A DNA stretch of 64,000 nt from Paenibacillus plantarum (GCF_013141695.1 NZ_WHNY01000016.1:1-64000), one strand, 5' to 3'. Positions 25,428-35,754 are shown, counted from the stretch's first letter. The notes: generated by a model not told the origin, from the sequence alone. Program-made: numbers and translations.

Positions 25428-25676
25428 GTGCGTTTACCTCCTCTATATCGAATTTCCGATCCTACACCTTAATGAACATTCTCATCATACCAACCCCTAC
25501 ATCATTTGACAATGAAGCACGGGCAGTTGTCATCATATTGTCGATTCTCCCTTCCAGTATGCGTGGAAAATGCACTTACCATTCGATTCCATTTTGGAAT
25601 ATGTGAAAAATTTGTGTAATTAGCCTCTGGGACACCTTATCGCCGCTAACTATGTTCCCATAAAGCTATCTATCGC

Positions 25677-25734
25677 CACTATCCCCTTCGCTCAGGCAAG
25701 CACGCGTTGGCGATCCTGAGCCATTGGGATAGTG
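25677..25734. repeat. Dispersed hairpin repeat, copy 1
   Basis: Nested inverted repeats: CACTATCCC (25677) with GGGATAGTG (25726-25734), inside them GCTCAGG (25690-25696) with CCTGAGC (25715-25721), loop of 18 bases. A related structure with the same outer and inner arms is at 42144-42205. No T-run follows, so it is not an ordinary terminator. The rest of the gap 25428-25820 holds the ctaB upstream region and the terminator at 25781. Confidence 0.8.
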
Positions 25735-25780
25735 TCCATAAGCTTCAGCGTTAAACATATTCCCCCGCCCACAGCCGGAT

Positions 25781-25826
25781 AAATAGAAAGAGGAGACAGG
25801 TTATAACCTGCCTCCTCTTTCTATTT
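25781..25826 (-). terminator. Terminator of the urease operon
   Basis: A long stem (AAATAGAAAGAGGAG pairing with its complement, with inner CAGG/CCTG around TTATAA) overlaps the ureD stop codon by six bases. Confidence 0.9.
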
Positions 25827-26675
25827 ATTCACTAACAACGGCGTTAAATCAAATAAGCTGCGGCGGATTTGATGCCATGCCTTCGTCAAGACATCTTGCA
25901 GCTCCCAGGCATGCCTGCCCATGACGTTCACAACAAGTCCATATTTGTAAGTTAGACTTGCTCCTACTCGAACCCTATGGCTTTCCAGCTGACTTAATTT
26001 GTCCACAATGACTTCAAGGTGGCGTGGACCGAGCCGGTCTGAGAAGACAAACAGATTCCCCATATGCGTCTCGCCTTCCCAGCAGCCTGGTGAAGACAGC
26101 AACATCGTCCCTGGTTCAACACGCTGATTCTGATAAAAGATCAACTCGCCCTCATACCAGACTTTCATCCTGTTCACATACCTAGTATAGTGAAATATTT
26201 CCCCTCGCTGCGTGCGACCGGGACAAAGGACATCGGAGAAAATCAATGCTGATCCTCTCGATAGATGCGCTTCCGTTTCAGCGAATAAATCCGCATCCTT
26301 ATAAAGCATTAGCGGCTCCGGCATATACTCGAGCAGCGCGTCAGCTTCCAGTCGAAGTATTTGATGCTGCGTGCTTCCTTGATCCTCCGAAGAAGGATGC
26401 ACCTTCGTGAACGACTGGTTCGTTAGAAAAACACGTGCGCCCTCTTCAAGGCGCACGTTAATTTCATAATGATCACCGGCCATCAGTCCAGGTGAGCAAT
26501 CCATCATATATACGCCCAATTGATCTTTGGGCGCGACACCATCCAGAAACGTTTCGTTCTCGTAACGAAACGTTTTGGCGATTTTGAGCGGGGAGGCATG
26601 ATATTTGTGTACGAGCCGTGTGAAGCCGCTGCGCACCGCAAATTGTGCGGATATCTCCCCAGTCAGCTTAGGCAT
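25821..26675 (-). CDS. ureD: Urease accessory protein UreD
   Basis: A 284-aa protein with the start at 26675 (GGAG upstream), overlapping ureG by eight bases. Family segments: [66 protein letters not shown] and [18 protein letters not shown]. UreD is the scaffold of the UreDFG complex that carbamylates the active-site lysine and inserts nickel into urease. The open frame extends to 26726, but this would lie deep inside ureG. Confidence 0.93.
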   Translation of the reverse strand: MPKLTGEISAQFAVRSGFTRLVHKYHASPLKIAKTFRYENETFLDGVAPKDQLGVYMMDCSPGLMAGDHYEINVRLEEGARVFLTNQSFTKVHPSSEDQGSTQHQILRLEADALLEYMPEPLMLYKDADLFAETEAHLSRGSALIFSDVLCPGRTQRGEIFHYTRYVNRMKVWYEGELIFYQNQRVEPGTMLLSSPGCWEGETHMGNLFVFSDRLGPRHLEVIVDKLSQLESHRVRVGASLTYKYGLVVNVMGRHAWELQDVLTKAWHQIRRSLFDLTPLLVNK

Positions 26676-27327
26676 GGCTGAACTCCGTCTCCACCCAAGA
26701 CACGATATCATCCAACCCTGTACCACCCATCAGGTTTGAGAAGATATACGGGCGCTCGCCGCGCATTTTTTTCGTATCGGAATCCATTACTTCCAGAGAA
26801 GCGCCTACATATGGAGCAAGATCGATTTTGTTAATGATCAGCATATCTGATCGCATGATGCCTGGCCCGCCTTTACGAGGGATTTTCTCCCCTTGGGCTA
26901 CGTCAATAATATAGATGAAGCGATCCACGAGCTCCGGACTGAAAGCAGCTGCCAAATTATCACCGCCACTCTCAATGAAAATAATATCGAGATTCTCGAA
27001 TCGTTTCTCCAGCTCTTCAATCGCTTCGAAATTCATCGATGCATCCTCACGAATCGCCGTATGCGGACATCCGCCTGTCTCTACCCCAATGATTCGCTCC
27101 TCTGGCAGGGCTTCAGAACTAATCAGAATACGTGCATCTTCCTTCGTATAAATGTCATTCGTGATAACGGCGATACTATAGCGGCCGTTCAACTTTCTTG
27201 CCAAGCGCTCTACTAGCGCTGTTTTACCGGAACCTACGGGACCTCCGATCCCAATTCGCATCGGGCGACTGCGGTCTGCTGCTGGCTTCTCCCATTCGTG
27301 ATGATGATGACCGTTTCCTTGACACAT
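26668..27327 (-). CDS. ureG: Urease accessory GTPase UreG
   Basis: A 219-aa SIMIBI GTPase: P-loop [12 protein letters not shown], the nickel-binding CPH in [15 protein letters not shown], the acidic [19 protein letters not shown] and the guanine motif INKIDLAP. An N-terminal extension has a His cluster ([10 protein letters not shown]) that could bind Ni or Zn. This is notable because the cluster has no ureE, the usual nickel chaperone. It lies 34 bases after ureF. Confidence 0.95.
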   Translation of the reverse strand: MCQGNGHHHHEWEKPAADRSRPMRIGIGGPVGSGKTALVERLARKLNGRYSIAVITNDIYTKEDARILISSEALPEERIIGVETGGCPHTAIREDASMNFEAIEELEKRFENLDIIFIESGGDNLAAAFSPELVDRFIYIIDVAQGEKIPRKGGPGIMRSDMLIINKIDLAPYVGASLEVMDSDTKKMRGERPYIFSNLMGGTGLDDIVSWVETEFSHA

Positions 27328-27361
27328 AGTAATTCCTCCTCAGATATATCTAGATTTCCTT

Positions 27362-28075
27362 CTATGACATAAACAAACGCGAATATAACGTTTCATGCTG
27401 CATCATTGCTAAATCAGCCGCCGGTGAATTCGTGTAAGCCTCCATTGGATCCAAATGTGAAACTCGCTGCCATTCACTTCCCGTCAAAGGAATGAGCTTC
27501 GCCAGCAGCATCTGACCTTGCGTTTGACCAATGGACATTAGCCTGAGTGCACTATTGATACATGTCATGATACACATATATAGATAGCCTTCAGCAGCCT
27601 GATGGAGAGGAACGCCTAAATGGTAGCTCACCCATCCATGAATAACGGGATGATTCGAGCTGCATTTCCCAGCACTTACCGCATCATCGAGCGGCTGCCA
27701 ATTCAGCTCCGGATACAGCGAACGTGATAATTGGAGCAATCTGCGCCCCATTTTCTGAACGCCGCTTCGCGTCTCACTCCCTACCCGCTGCACATGAAGC
27801 ATATGGTCGAGGTCCCAAAGCTGCCCCAACTCCCCTCGAGGGATGTGCAGATAAGCCGCTTTAATGACCATGGCATCCGAGGATGCCCAACTGCCCGCAA
27901 GCATCGACCGAATATAGGATTCGAGCTCCCCAATCGTCGTCAATCTCCCTTGCTGGACGAGTGTTTCCAATCCAAAGGAGTGGGAAAACCCGCCAATCGG
28001 AAGCGCTGAATCCAACAGTTGCTGATAAGCTAACCAATGGAACGGCGGATGTTCTAACGCAGTCAATGTTGTCAC
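27362..28075 (-). CDS. ureF: Urease accessory protein UreF
   Basis: A 237-aa helical protein: LLDSALPIGGFSHSFGLETLVQQG, then SDAMVIKAAYLH and the LHQAAEGYLYMCIMTCINSALRLMSIGQTQGQ region shared by UreF. It bridges UreD and UreG and helps gate nickel transfer. Read from the same operon, 27 bases after ureC. Confidence 0.93.
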   Translation of the reverse strand: MTTLTALEHPPFHWLAYQQLLDSALPIGGFSHSFGLETLVQQGRLTTIGELESYIRSMLAGSWASSDAMVIKAAYLHIPRGELGQLWDLDHMLHVQRVGSETRSGVQKMGRRLLQLSRSLYPELNWQPLDDAVSAGKCSSNHPVIHGWVSYHLGVPLHQAAEGYLYMCIMTCINSALRLMSIGQTQGQMLLAKLIPLTGSEWQRVSHLDPMEAYTNSPAADLAMMQHETLYSRLFMS

Positions 28076-28102
28076 CTCAATCGGGACTTTCTTCTCTTCT
28101 TT

Positions 28103-29818
28103 TTAAAATAAGAAATATAACTGAGCCATCGGCAACTCTGTCGCAGGCTCACAGGTTACGGCTTCGCCATCAACCTTCACCTCATAGGTTTCCGGATTCA
28201 CTTCTATAGAAGGAGTTCCGTCGTTATGAATCATATCTTTCTTGGAAATGCTGCGGCAGCCTTTCACCGGCTCAATCCGCTTCTGCAATCCGAATCGCTC
28301 CCCGATCCCGCTGTCATACGCTGCCTGAGAAACGAAGGTAATCGAGCTTTGCGTCAACGCTTTCCCAAATGCAGCGAACATCGGTCTACCGAAGACAGGC
28401 TGCGGTGTTGGGATGGATGCGTTCGGATCTCCCATTTGGGCATAAGCAATGCTGCCGCCTTTCAGGACGAGATCCGGCTTCACACCGAAAAACATCGGAC
28501 TCCAAATGACCAAATCTGCGAATTTGCCTGGTTCAATCGACCCTACAAGATGCGAGATGCCGTGAGTAATCGCTGGATTTATTGTATATTTCGCCATGTA
28601 CCGTTTGATGCGAAAATTATCATTGCTTTCGGTATCCGGAGCTAGCGGTCCGCGCTGTTTTTTCATTTTATCCGCGGTTTGCCACGTTCGAATAATGACC
28701 TCACCCACTCGCCCCATTGCCTGTGAATCGGAGCTCAGCATACTGAACACGCCTAAGTCATGCAGAATATCCTCCGCTGCAATCGTCTCCGGGCGAATCC
28801 GAGAATCGGCGAAAGCGACATCTTCCGGAATTCGACTATCCAAGTGATGGCACACCATCAACATATCCAAATGTTCTTCTATTGTATTGATCGTGTACGG
28901 GCGTGTCGGATTGGTCGAGGAGGGCAGGACATTCAGCTCAGCGGCCGCTCGGATAATATCCGGTGCATGACCGCCTCCCGCTCCCTCGGTATGATACGTA
29001 TGAATGGTACGTCCTTTGATCGCTGCAAGCGTGTCCTCAAGAAATCCCGCTTCATTTAATGTATCCGTATGAATCGCCACTTGCACATCATAACGATCTG
29101 CCGCTTCCAAACACATGTCGATCGCTGCCGGCGTTGTTCCCCAATCCTCATGAAGCTTCAAGCCAATGGCGCCCGCTTCAATTTGTTCCGTCAGAGGCGC
29201 CAAGAAGGAAGAGTTCCCTTTGCCGGTAAAGCCCAGATTCATCGGGAACCCTTCGGCTGCCTCCAACATCCGCTGCATGTGCCATGCGCCTGGCGTGCAG
29301 GTTGTCGCATTCGTTCCGGTTGCTGGACCTGTACCACCGCCGATCATCGTCGTCACGCCTGAGGAAAGCGCAGTTTCAATTTGCTGCGGACAAATGAAAT
29401 GGATATGCGCGTCGATGCCGCCAGCCGTTACGATTTTACCCTCACCCGCAATAACCTCGGTGCTCGCACCTACGATCATATTCGGATGGACGCCATCCAT
29501 AATATCTGGGTTACCTGCTTTGCCAATACCAACAATATGACCATCACGAATACCGATATCACCTTTGACAATTCCCCAATGATCAATAATGACAGCATTC
29601 GTTATTAAGGTATCTAGAACACCCTGTGCACGGGTCGCGCCGCTGGATTGTCCCATACCGTCACGGATAACCTTGCCGCCGCCAAATTTACATTCATCCC
29701 CATATACGGTGTAATCGTGCTCAATTTGTGCCCATAGTTCTGTGTCTGCCAATCGAATGGCATCGCCTGTAGTAGGGCCAAACATCAGTGCATAGTTCTT
29801 ACGATCTATTCGACTCAC
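28103..29818 (-). CDS. ureC: Urease subunit alpha
   Basis: A 571-aa catalytic subunit of nickel urease, full length. The active site is intact: HIHFICPQQ (Ni ligands), [11 protein letters not shown] (the lysine carbamylated to bridge both Ni), [47 protein letters not shown] (mobile flap with Cys-His) and SSDSQAMGR (Asp ligand). It hydrolyses urea to ammonia and carbamate in the cytoplasm. Its start overlaps ureB by 20 bases. Confidence 0.98.
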   Translation of the reverse strand: MSRIDRKNYALMFGPTTGDAIRLADTELWAQIEHDYTVYGDECKFGGGKVIRDGMGQSSGATRAQGVLDTLITNAVIIDHWGIVKGDIGIRDGHIVGIGKAGNPDIMDGVHPNMIVGASTEVIAGEGKIVTAGGIDAHIHFICPQQIETALSSGVTTMIGGGTGPATGTNATTCTPGAWHMQRMLEAAEGFPMNLGFTGKGNSSFLAPLTEQIEAGAIGLKLHEDWGTTPAAIDMCLEAADRYDVQVAIHTDTLNEAGFLEDTLAAIKGRTIHTYHTEGAGGGHAPDIIRAAAELNVLPSSTNPTRPYTINTIEEHLDMLMVCHHLDSRIPEDVAFADSRIRPETIAAEDILHDLGVFSMLSSDSQAMGRVGEVIIRTWQTADKMKKQRGPLAPDTESNDNFRIKRYMAKYTINPAITHGISHLVGSIEPGKFADLVIWSPMFFGVKPDLVLKGGSIAYAQMGDPNASIPTPQPVFGRPMFAAFGKALTQSSITFVSQAAYDSGIGERFGLQKRIEPVKGCRSISKKDMIHNDGTPSIEVNPETYEVKVDGEAVTCEPATELPMAQLYFLF

Positions 29819-30182
29819 CGTGCATCCCCTCCCAAGCCTGCCATCTTGCTTTCGTTTCTGCCGGCATTTTGTCTTTTTCCGCTAATCCTTGACTTAAATT
29901 ATTGAGTCCATAACTCAATTTGGCTCCGCCTAATTCGACAAGTTGAACTGGTTTCTGCTCACCAGGCTCGAAACGGACTGCCGTTCCTGCTGGAATGTCT
30001 AGGCGCATGCCAAAGGCCAGCTCTCTAGAGAAATCCAACCCTCGATTGACTTCAAAAAAATGAAAATGCGACCCCACTTGAACTGGTCGATCTCCTGTAT
30101 TCGTAACGATGATTTCTATCGTCTGTCTGCCAACATTCATTTCTATATAGCCTTTGGCTGTTCGATATTCACCGGGAACCAT
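29799..30182 (-). CDS. ureB: Urease subunit beta
   Basis: A 127-aa subunit: [54 protein letters not shown]. The ATG at 30182 (AAAGGGG upstream) matches the family start; the frame is open to 30221 without support. The C-terminal about 25 residues ([20 protein letters not shown]) form an extra tail common in Bacillota. It assembles with UreA and UreC. Confidence 0.96.
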   Translation of the reverse strand: MVPGEYRTAKGYIEMNVGRQTIEIIVTNTGDRPVQVGSHFHFFEVNRGLDFSRELAFGMRLDIPAGTAVRFEPGEQKPVQLVELGGAKLSYGLNNLSQGLAEKDKMPAETKARWQAWEGMHGESNRS

Positions 30183-30204
30183 GTGCTCGCCCCTTTCATG
30201 GTAA

Positions 30205-30507
30205 TTAAGTAATAGGTTCATGTACGGTAACTAATTTGGTTCCATCGGGGAACGTGGCTTCCACTTGCACTTCGTGAATCATTTGAGGCACACCTTCCAT
30301 AACTTGATCTGCCTTCAATATCGTCGTACCGAAAGCCATGAGCTGCGCGACCGTCAAGCCATCCCTAGCTCCTTCCATGATTTCGGAGGTCAGCAGAGCA
30401 ATACTTTCTGGATAATTCAGCTTTAAGCCTCTGGCAAGCCTTCGTCTAGCTAAGTCAGCAGCTACGGTAATGAGTAGCTTCTCTTTCTCTCTTTCCGTTA
30501 AATGCAC
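30205..30507 (-). CDS. ureA: Urease subunit gamma
   Basis: A 100-aa subunit: [42 protein letters not shown] and [15 protein letters not shown] at 30507 with AGAGGTGAG five bases upstream gives the usual UreA length; an open frame to 30573 would add 22 residues not found in the family. It is first gene of ureABCFGD, divergent from urtA; two GlnR/TnrA-type boxes lie between. Confidence 0.95.
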   Translation of the reverse strand: MHLTEREKEKLLITVAADLARRRLARGLKLNYPESIALLTSEIMEGARDGLTVAQLMAFGTTILKADQVMEGVPQMIHEVQVEATFPDGTKLVTVHEPIT

Positions 30508-30589
30508 GTTTCTCACCTCTTCTAAATCCGAATAATGGCAATCCTTTACACTCATTATATTCGTGTATTTCACGATTGTAAATCTTTAA

Positions 30590-30606
30590 TGTTATGTATA
30601 TTGACG
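30590..30606. promoter_or_regulatory. GlnR/TnrA-type box 1 (near ureA)
   Basis: TGTTA, seven bases, TGACG: one mismatch from TGTNA-N7-TNACA, the established B. subtilis GlnR/TnrA consensus. It lies 83 bases upstream of the ureA start. Confidence 0.6.
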
Positions 30607-30704
30607 TTAAAACGGTGTAATCGAACCGAATTTTTCGTTTTCATGTGATTTTCACAAGTTTTCCGCTTAAGTTTGTGCATTTTTACCAAAAAACTGTATT
30701 TCAA

Positions 30705-30745
30705 TGTCATCTATATTGACATTAACTTGTATCGCCATTTATCAT
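30705..30745 (+). promoter_or_regulatory. GlnR/TnrA-type box 2 over the urtA promoter
   Basis: TGTCA-TCTATAT-TGACA (30705-30721) fits TGTNA-N7-TNACA at every fixed position. Its right half overlaps a -35 box TTGACA (30716-30721), with a possible -10 TATCAT at 30740-30745, 18 bases on. Control of the urt genes by nitrogen supply is therefore likely. Confidence 0.75.
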
Positions 30746-30790
30746 AAGCCATGTAATCCAAATCTTGTAAGGCAAGGGAGTGGGACGTGA

Positions 30791-32038
30791 ATGAGAGAGA
30801 TAAGAAACAAAGGTAAGCTTACAGTTGCACTAAGTATGGCTTTGATGTTAGTAGCGGCCGGCTGTGCGAAGACAGAATCTACCACCTCTACGACGACTGC
30901 ACCTGTGGCTTCAACATCTGGCGATACCGTACCAGTGGGAATTCTTCACTCACTAACAGGTACAATGTCCATCAGTGAGGTATCTGTACGAGATGCTGAG
31001 CTCATGGCGATTGATGAAATTAATGCAGCTGGGGGACTATTGGGCAAAAAGATTAAACCCGTGATCGAAGATGGGGCATCGGATTGGCCAACTTTTGCAG
31101 AGAAGACAAAGAAGCTCCTGCAAAAAGACAGCGTAGTAACCATTTTCGGTTGTTGGACATCAGCTAGCCGTAAAGCCGTACTACCGGTTGTCGAGCAAAA
31201 CAAAGGATTACTGTGGTACCCGGTACAGTATGAAGGCGTAGAATCCTCACCTAACATCTTCTACGTCGGCGCAACAACGAACCAACAAATCATCCCCGCA
31301 GTAACATGGCTCCTGCAAAACAAAGGCAAGAAATTCTTCCTCCTCGGTTCTGATTACGTCTTCCCTAGAACAGCCAACAAAATTATTAAAGAGCAGCTGA
31401 AAGCGGATGGCGGGACACTGGTAGCTGAAGAATACACACCGCTTGGACACACAGACTACAATACAATCATTAGTAAGATTAAAAAGGAAAAACCAGACGT
31501 TGTCTTCAACACATTGAACGGCGATAGTAACGTTGCTTTCTTCAAGCAGCTGAAAGATGCTGGAATTTCGGCAAAAGATTTAACAACCATGTCCGTTAGT
31601 ATTGCTGAAGAAGAAGTGCGTGGTATCGGTGCTTCCGTTCTCGACGGTCACTACACAGCATGGAACTACTATCAAACAACAGATACACCTGAAAACAAAA
31701 AATTCGTTGATGCTTACAAAGCCAAATACGGTAAGGACCGCGTAACGGATGATCCAATTGAAGCTGGGTACACAGCTGTGTATCTGTGGGCTGAAGCTGT
31801 GAAGAAAGCAGGTTCCTTTGACGTAGAGAAAGTAAAAGCAGCAGCCAAAGGAATCGAGTGGAATTCACCTGAAGGTAAAGTCACCATCGATGGTGAGAAT
31901 CAACATATTTACAAAACAGCACGTATCGGTCAAATTACAGCCGATGGCCAAATCAAAGAAATTTGGAATTCCGGTAAAGCACTCAAACCAGATCCATTCC
32001 TCAAAACATACCCTTGGGGCGCAGAAGTAACGAAATAA
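30791..32038 (+). CDS. urtA: Urea ABC transporter, substrate-binding lipoprotein
   Basis: A 415-aa type I periplasmic-binding-fold protein. Signal peptide with lipobox ending AAGC (Cys25), then a Thr/Ser-rich linker. Mature domain: [33 protein letters not shown] segment ([14 protein letters not shown]) and [16 protein letters not shown], all typical of the urea/short-amide binding protein UrtA. It delivers urea to UrtBC on the outer face. First of urtABCDE; a hairpin just after it may raise its expression relative to the rest. Confidence 0.95.
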   Translation: MREIRNKGKLTVALSMALMLVAAGCAKTESTTSTTTAPVASTSGDTVPVGILHSLTGTMSISEVSVRDAELMAIDEINAAGGLLGKKIKPVIEDGASDWPTFAEKTKKLLQKDSVVTIFGCWTSASRKAVLPVVEQNKGLLWYPVQYEGVESSPNIFYVGATTNQQIIPAVTWLLQNKGKKFFLLGSDYVFPRTANKIIKEQLKADGGTLVAEEYTPLGHTDYNTIISKIKKEKPDVVFNTLNGDSNVAFFKQLKDAGISAKDLTTMSVSIAEEEVRGIGASVLDGHYTAWNYYQTTDTPENKKFVDAYKAKYGKDRVTDDPIEAGYTAVYLWAEAVKKAGSFDVEKVKAAAKGIEWNSPEGKVTIDGENQHIYKTARIGQITADGQIKEIWNSGKALKPDPFLKTYPWGAEVTK

Positions 32039-32062
32039 TTCTTACAAGTTGGTACTCAGAAA

Positions 32063-32093
32063 CCAGGACTGCCTAACCGCAGTCCTGGATTTC
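32063..32093 (+). terminator. Intercistronic hairpin between urtA and urtB
   Basis: A perfect 10-bp stem CCAGGACTGC/GCAGTCCTGG with loop CTAACC is followed by ATTTCATCATTTT. It is probably a partial terminator or 3'-end stabiliser, as often seen after binding-protein genes. Confidence 0.75.
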
Positions 32094-32129
32094 ATCATTT
32101 TACTCCGGTTTCAGAGAGGAGAGGTCGCT

Positions 32130-33035
32130 ATGAGTTTGCTACTGCTTCAAATATTTAACGGACTCAGCTTAAGCTCCATTCTGCTTTTGATCGCAATTGG
32201 TCTCGCTATTACCTTTGGTCTCATGAACGTTATGAATATGGCGCATGGCGAATTTATTATGATTGGTGCTTATATGGCTTACCTCGTACAGAAATGGTTT
32301 CAATCGTATATGCCCGCTTCTGCATTCGGCTGGTATTTCGTCGTTTCACTTGGCGTTGCCTTTGTCGTTGCCTTCGCCATAGGGTGGCTGCTCGAAGTTG
32401 TGCTCATTCGCTTCATGTACGGCAGACCGTTGGATAGCCTACTCGCTACCTGGGGCGTCTCCCTTGCCTTACAGCAAATTGCACGATCCATCTTCGGCGC
32501 TCCTAACGTCGCTGTGAAAGCACCACAATGGCTAGAAGGCGGATGGCATGTAACGGCTGACTTAATTCTTCCATATAAGAGACTCTTTATCATTGGGCTT
32601 GTCGCAATATGCATCTTGATTATCTATCTGTATCTCTATCACTCTGCTGGCGGAAGACGAATGAGAGCGGTTATGCAAAATCGCCAAATGGCTTCGTGTT
32701 TAGGAATATCTACCCGTAGAGTTGATGCGCAATCCTTCGCTTTTGGCTCCGCTATGGCAGGTATTGCCGGTTGTGCCCTGTCCTTACTAGGACCGATCGG
32801 GCCCACAATTGGGACCTATTATATTGTAGATGCCTTCATGGTCGTCGTGCTTGGCGGAATCGGCAAGCTAATCGGCACCGTAGCTGGAGCACTCGGCATC
32901 GGCGTTTTCAATACGGCTTTGGAATATACAACCAGCGCTACACTCGGTAAAGTACTTGTGTTTACACTGATCATCGCCTTCCTACAATGGAAACCAATGG
33001 GACTTGTAACGATGCGTTCGAGATCCTTAGATTGA
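32130..33035 (+). CDS. urtB: Urea ABC transporter permease UrtB
   Basis: A 301-aa LivH-type permease with about eight helices: NGLSLSSILLLIAIGLAITFGLMNVMNMAHGEF near the start, and GGIGKLIGTVAGALGIGV near the end (EAA-like loop). ATG at 32130 with GAGAGGAGAGG upstream; the frame is open to 32049, which runs through the hairpin. It forms the channel with UrtC. Confidence 0.95.
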   Translation: MSLLLLQIFNGLSLSSILLLIAIGLAITFGLMNVMNMAHGEFIMIGAYMAYLVQKWFQSYMPASAFGWYFVVSLGVAFVVAFAIGWLLEVVLIRFMYGRPLDSLLATWGVSLALQQIARSIFGAPNVAVKAPQWLEGGWHVTADLILPYKRLFIIGLVAICILIIYLYLYHSAGGRRMRAVMQNRQMASCLGISTRRVDAQSFAFGSAMAGIAGCALSLLGPIGPTIGTYYIVDAFMVVVLGGIGKLIGTVAGALGIGVFNTALEYTTSATLGKVLVFTLIIAFLQWKPMGLVTMRSRSLD

Positions 33036-33057
33036 AGAAAGGATGTGACTACCATCT

Positions 33058-34146
33058 ATGCTTTTGGCCAAACAATCTAAGCTCAAACTAACCATCTATG
33101 GGATCTGTCTACTACTCATCGCGCTTGCCCCCCTATTCTTGTCTGACTTTCGTTTATCCTTACTCGGCAAATTCCTGGCTTATGCCATTATCGCGATCGG
33201 AATTGATTTAATCTGGGGATATACCGGCATTTTGAGCCTTGGTCATGGCGTATATTTCGGTCTCGGCGCTTATTGTATGGCCATGCACTTGAAGCTGGCT
33301 TCCACGCCAAATCAATTGCCTGATTTCATGTCCTGGAGTGGTGTCAAAAGCTTGCCGTGGTTCTGGGTGCCGTTCCACAGTGCCGCGGCTGCGTTCCTAT
33401 TGGCGCTCATCGTACCGATGATCGTCGCCTTCATCCTTGGTTATTTCACGTTTCGCAATCGGATTAAAGGTGCATTCTTCTCGATTTTATCCCAAGCCTT
33501 GGTCATCATTACGGTGACACTCTTCGTTGGGCAGCAAGGTTATACGGGCGGGACGAATGGTTTGACGAATTTCACGACCTTTCTTGGTCTGAACCTACAG
33601 TTGCAATCAACCAAGCTGCTGTTTTTCTATCTCACCTTAGCTGTCGTACTACTCGTGCTGATCCTTAGCACCATGCTCGTGACTAGCCGACTCGGCAACA
33701 TTCTTACGGCCATTCGCGATGGTGAGAATCGCGTGCGCTTCATTGGCTATAATCCGGTAACGTATAAGGTATTCATCTACTGCCTCTCCGCGGGGTTAGC
33801 TGGGCTTGCTGGCGTACTCTTCGTACTTCAAGAAGGGATCATCTCCCCTGCGCAGATGGGTATCGTGCCATCTATTGAAATGGTGCTATGGGTAGCCATT
33901 GGCGGTCGATCAACGATTGGCGGCGCTGTTCTTGGCGCATTAGTTACGAATACAGCTAAAACAACCTTCAGCGAAGCCTATCCAGCTTGGTGGCCCATCA
34001 TGCTCGGCGCCATGTTCATCGTCGTGGTTCTTTTACTGCCGAAGGGAATCGTCGGCACATTGACCCACTTTTTCTCCAATTGGAAAAGAAACAGAAATCA
34101 GCTTCCGAAGCAGATCTCTACATCGCAAGAAGTCATAGAAACATAA
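33058..34146 (+). CDS. urtC: Urea ABC transporter permease UrtC
   Basis: A 362-aa LivM-type permease with about ten helices: [39 protein letters not shown] and [18 protein letters not shown] (coupling region), [17 protein letters not shown]. The start ATG follows AAAGGATG. 22 bases after urtB. Confidence 0.95.
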   Translation: MLLAKQSKLKLTIYGICLLLIALAPLFLSDFRLSLLGKFLAYAIIAIGIDLIWGYTGILSLGHGVYFGLGAYCMAMHLKLASTPNQLPDFMSWSGVKSLPWFWVPFHSAAAAFLLALIVPMIVAFILGYFTFRNRIKGAFFSILSQALVIITVTLFVGQQGYTGGTNGLTNFTTFLGLNLQLQSTKLLFFYLTLAVVLLVLILSTMLVTSRLGNILTAIRDGENRVRFIGYNPVTYKVFIYCLSAGLAGLAGVLFVLQEGIISPAQMGIVPSIEMVLWVAIGGRSTIGGAVLGALVTNTAKTTFSEAYPAWWPIMLGAMFIVVVLLLPKGIVGTLTHFFSNWKRNRNQLPKQISTSQEVIET

Positions 34147-34179
34147 CCGCTTATGCAAACCGGAAAGGGGAACATTTCA

Positions 34180-34980
34180 ATGCTAGGACAATTAGCGAAA
34201 CAACAACCGACAACTGACGAGACAATCCTGAGCGTCAAGGGACTTGAGGTGAACTTCGACGGTTTCAAAGCCTTGCGAAATCTAGATTTCTCGTTAAAAC
34301 AAGGTGAACTCCGCTTCCTTATCGGGCCTAATGGTGCGGGCAAAACAACGCTGCTTGATGTCATTTGCGGCAAAGTAAAGCCTTCGCAAGGCCACGTCAT
34401 ATTCAAGGATTCGATTGATCTCACCAAGCACCAAGAGCACCAAGAGCACCAAATTGCCCAGCTTGGGATTGGACGCAAATTTCAGGCGCCTACCGTTTTC
34501 TCGACGTTGACAGTGTTTGAAAATTTGGCACTATCCATGAAGCAGCAGCGCGGCCTTCTCAGCGCGCTCTGGGCCAAAACCACCAGTGAACAAAGAGAAC
34601 GACTTCACCTCAGGCTTGATATGATCGGTCTGCAAAGTAAAGCCAAAGAACGTGCGGGCTCCCTCTCCCATGGGGAGAAACAGTGGCTTGAAATCGGGAT
34701 GCTTCTCATGCAAGAGCCTGATCTCTTGCTGCTCGACGAGCCTGCCGCTGGCATGACAGATAGCGAAACAGAGAAGACGGGTGAACTGCTCCATGAAATT
34801 GCAGCCAATCAAACTATTATTGTCGTTGAGCACGACATGGCTTTCGTACGCCAATTCGCTAGAATAGTAACGGTTCTCCATGAAGGAACTGTCCTGCGCG
34901 AAGGCACCATGCAAGAGATTCAGAATGACGACAAAGTGGCGGAAGTCTACCTCGGAAGGAGAGTTGAACGCGGTGCTTAA
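34180..34980 (+). CDS. urtD: Urea ABC transporter ATPase UrtD
   Basis: A 266-aa LivG-type ATPase: Walker A GPNGAGKTT, signature SLSHGEKQWLEIGMLLMQEP, Walker B LLLLDEPAAGM, H-loop VVEHDM. ATG at 34180 (AAAGGGG upstream). An in-frame 9-bp tandem repeat (CACCAAGAG) gives HQEHQEHQ before IAQLGIGRKFQAP, an expansion not usual in the family. Confidence 0.95.
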   Translation: MLGQLAKQQPTTDETILSVKGLEVNFDGFKALRNLDFSLKQGELRFLIGPNGAGKTTLLDVICGKVKPSQGHVIFKDSIDLTKHQEHQEHQIAQLGIGRKFQAPTVFSTLTVFENLALSMKQQRGLLSALWAKTTSEQRERLHLRLDMIGLQSKAKERAGSLSHGEKQWLEIGMLLMQEPDLLLLDEPAAGMTDSETEKTGELLHEIAANQTIIVVEHDMAFVRQFARIVTVLHEGTVLREGTMQEIQNDDKVAEVYLGRRVERGA

Positions 34981-35668
34981 ACTACAAGGTATAGAGTCCG
35001 GCTATGGCGAAAGTATGGTCATCCGTAACGTCAACCTCGAAGTAAGACCCGGTCAGATCGTTTGTCTAATGGGGCGCAATGGGGTTGGTAAATCAACTTT
35101 AATGAAGAGTGTTATGGGACTCATTAAGCCCCGATCGGGTTCCATTCACTACTCGGATACAGACATCACTTCATCTTCACCAGATCGCCGTGCCAAGTCA
35201 GGCATTGGCTATGTACCACAAGGCAGGGAAATATTTCCCCAGCTATCCGTTGAGGAGAATCTTTTATTAGGCTTAGAAGCCTCATCCGATCGTCGCAAGA
35301 AATTACCAGATACGATCTTCGATACGTTTCCTGTATTACGACAAATGCTCCATCGCAAAGGAGGGGACCTCAGTGGCGGCCAGCAGCAGCAATTAGCTAT
35401 CGCACGGGCATTGGCTCCTGGACCTAAACTATTGCTCCTAGATGAACCTATGGAGGGGATACAGCCATCTATCGTCATGGAGATTGAGGCGATCATTGAA
35501 ACGATTAAACGCAATCGCGAAATTGCCGTTCTATTGGTAGAGCAAAGCTTAGAATTTGCTACAAGCATCGCTGATTATTACTATGTGCTTGACCGCGGCA
35601 CCATTGCTGCCGAAGGGAAAGCAGAGCATCTGAGCGAAGATCTCGTCCGGAAGCATTTGACGGTATGA
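34973..35668 (+). CDS. urtE: Urea ABC transporter ATPase UrtE
   Basis: A 231-aa LivF-type ATPase: Walker A GRNGVGKST, signature LSGGQQQQLAIARAL, Walker B LLLLDEPMEGIQPS, and VLLVEQSLEFATSIADYYYVLDRG. GTG at 34973, with AAGGAGAG upstream, overlaps urtD by eight bases; the open frame back to 34880 is a different-frame extension inside urtD. Completes the five-gene urea importer. Confidence 0.95.
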   Translation: MLKLQGIESGYGESMVIRNVNLEVRPGQIVCLMGRNGVGKSTLMKSVMGLIKPRSGSIHYSDTDITSSSPDRRAKSGIGYVPQGREIFPQLSVEENLLLGLEASSDRRKKLPDTIFDTFPVLRQMLHRKGGDLSGGQQQQLAIARALAPGPKLLLLDEPMEGIQPSIVMEIEAIIETIKRNREIAVLLVEQSLEFATSIADYYYVLDRGTIAAEGKAEHLSEDLVRKHLTV

Positions 35669-35698
35669 TCGCTCCCCTTCTTCTCCCCCTAACCGAAT

Positions 35699-35754
35699 GA
35701 AGCTGACTAACTTGACCTAAAGATTGAAGGTTCAAGTAAAGATCAGCTTCTTTT
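35699..35754 (+). terminator. Terminator of the urt operon
   Basis: GAAGCTGA/TCAGCTTC arms with an inner CTTGA/TCAAG pairing are followed by TTTTCTC. It ends transcription 31 bases past urtE. The remaining gap to 35885 holds the response-regulator promoter region. Confidence 0.8.

Noticed and set aside
28226..29608. Several plus-strand frames opposite ureC
   Set aside because: They overlap a fully conserved urease subunit, lack ribosome binding sites and have no recognisable motifs.
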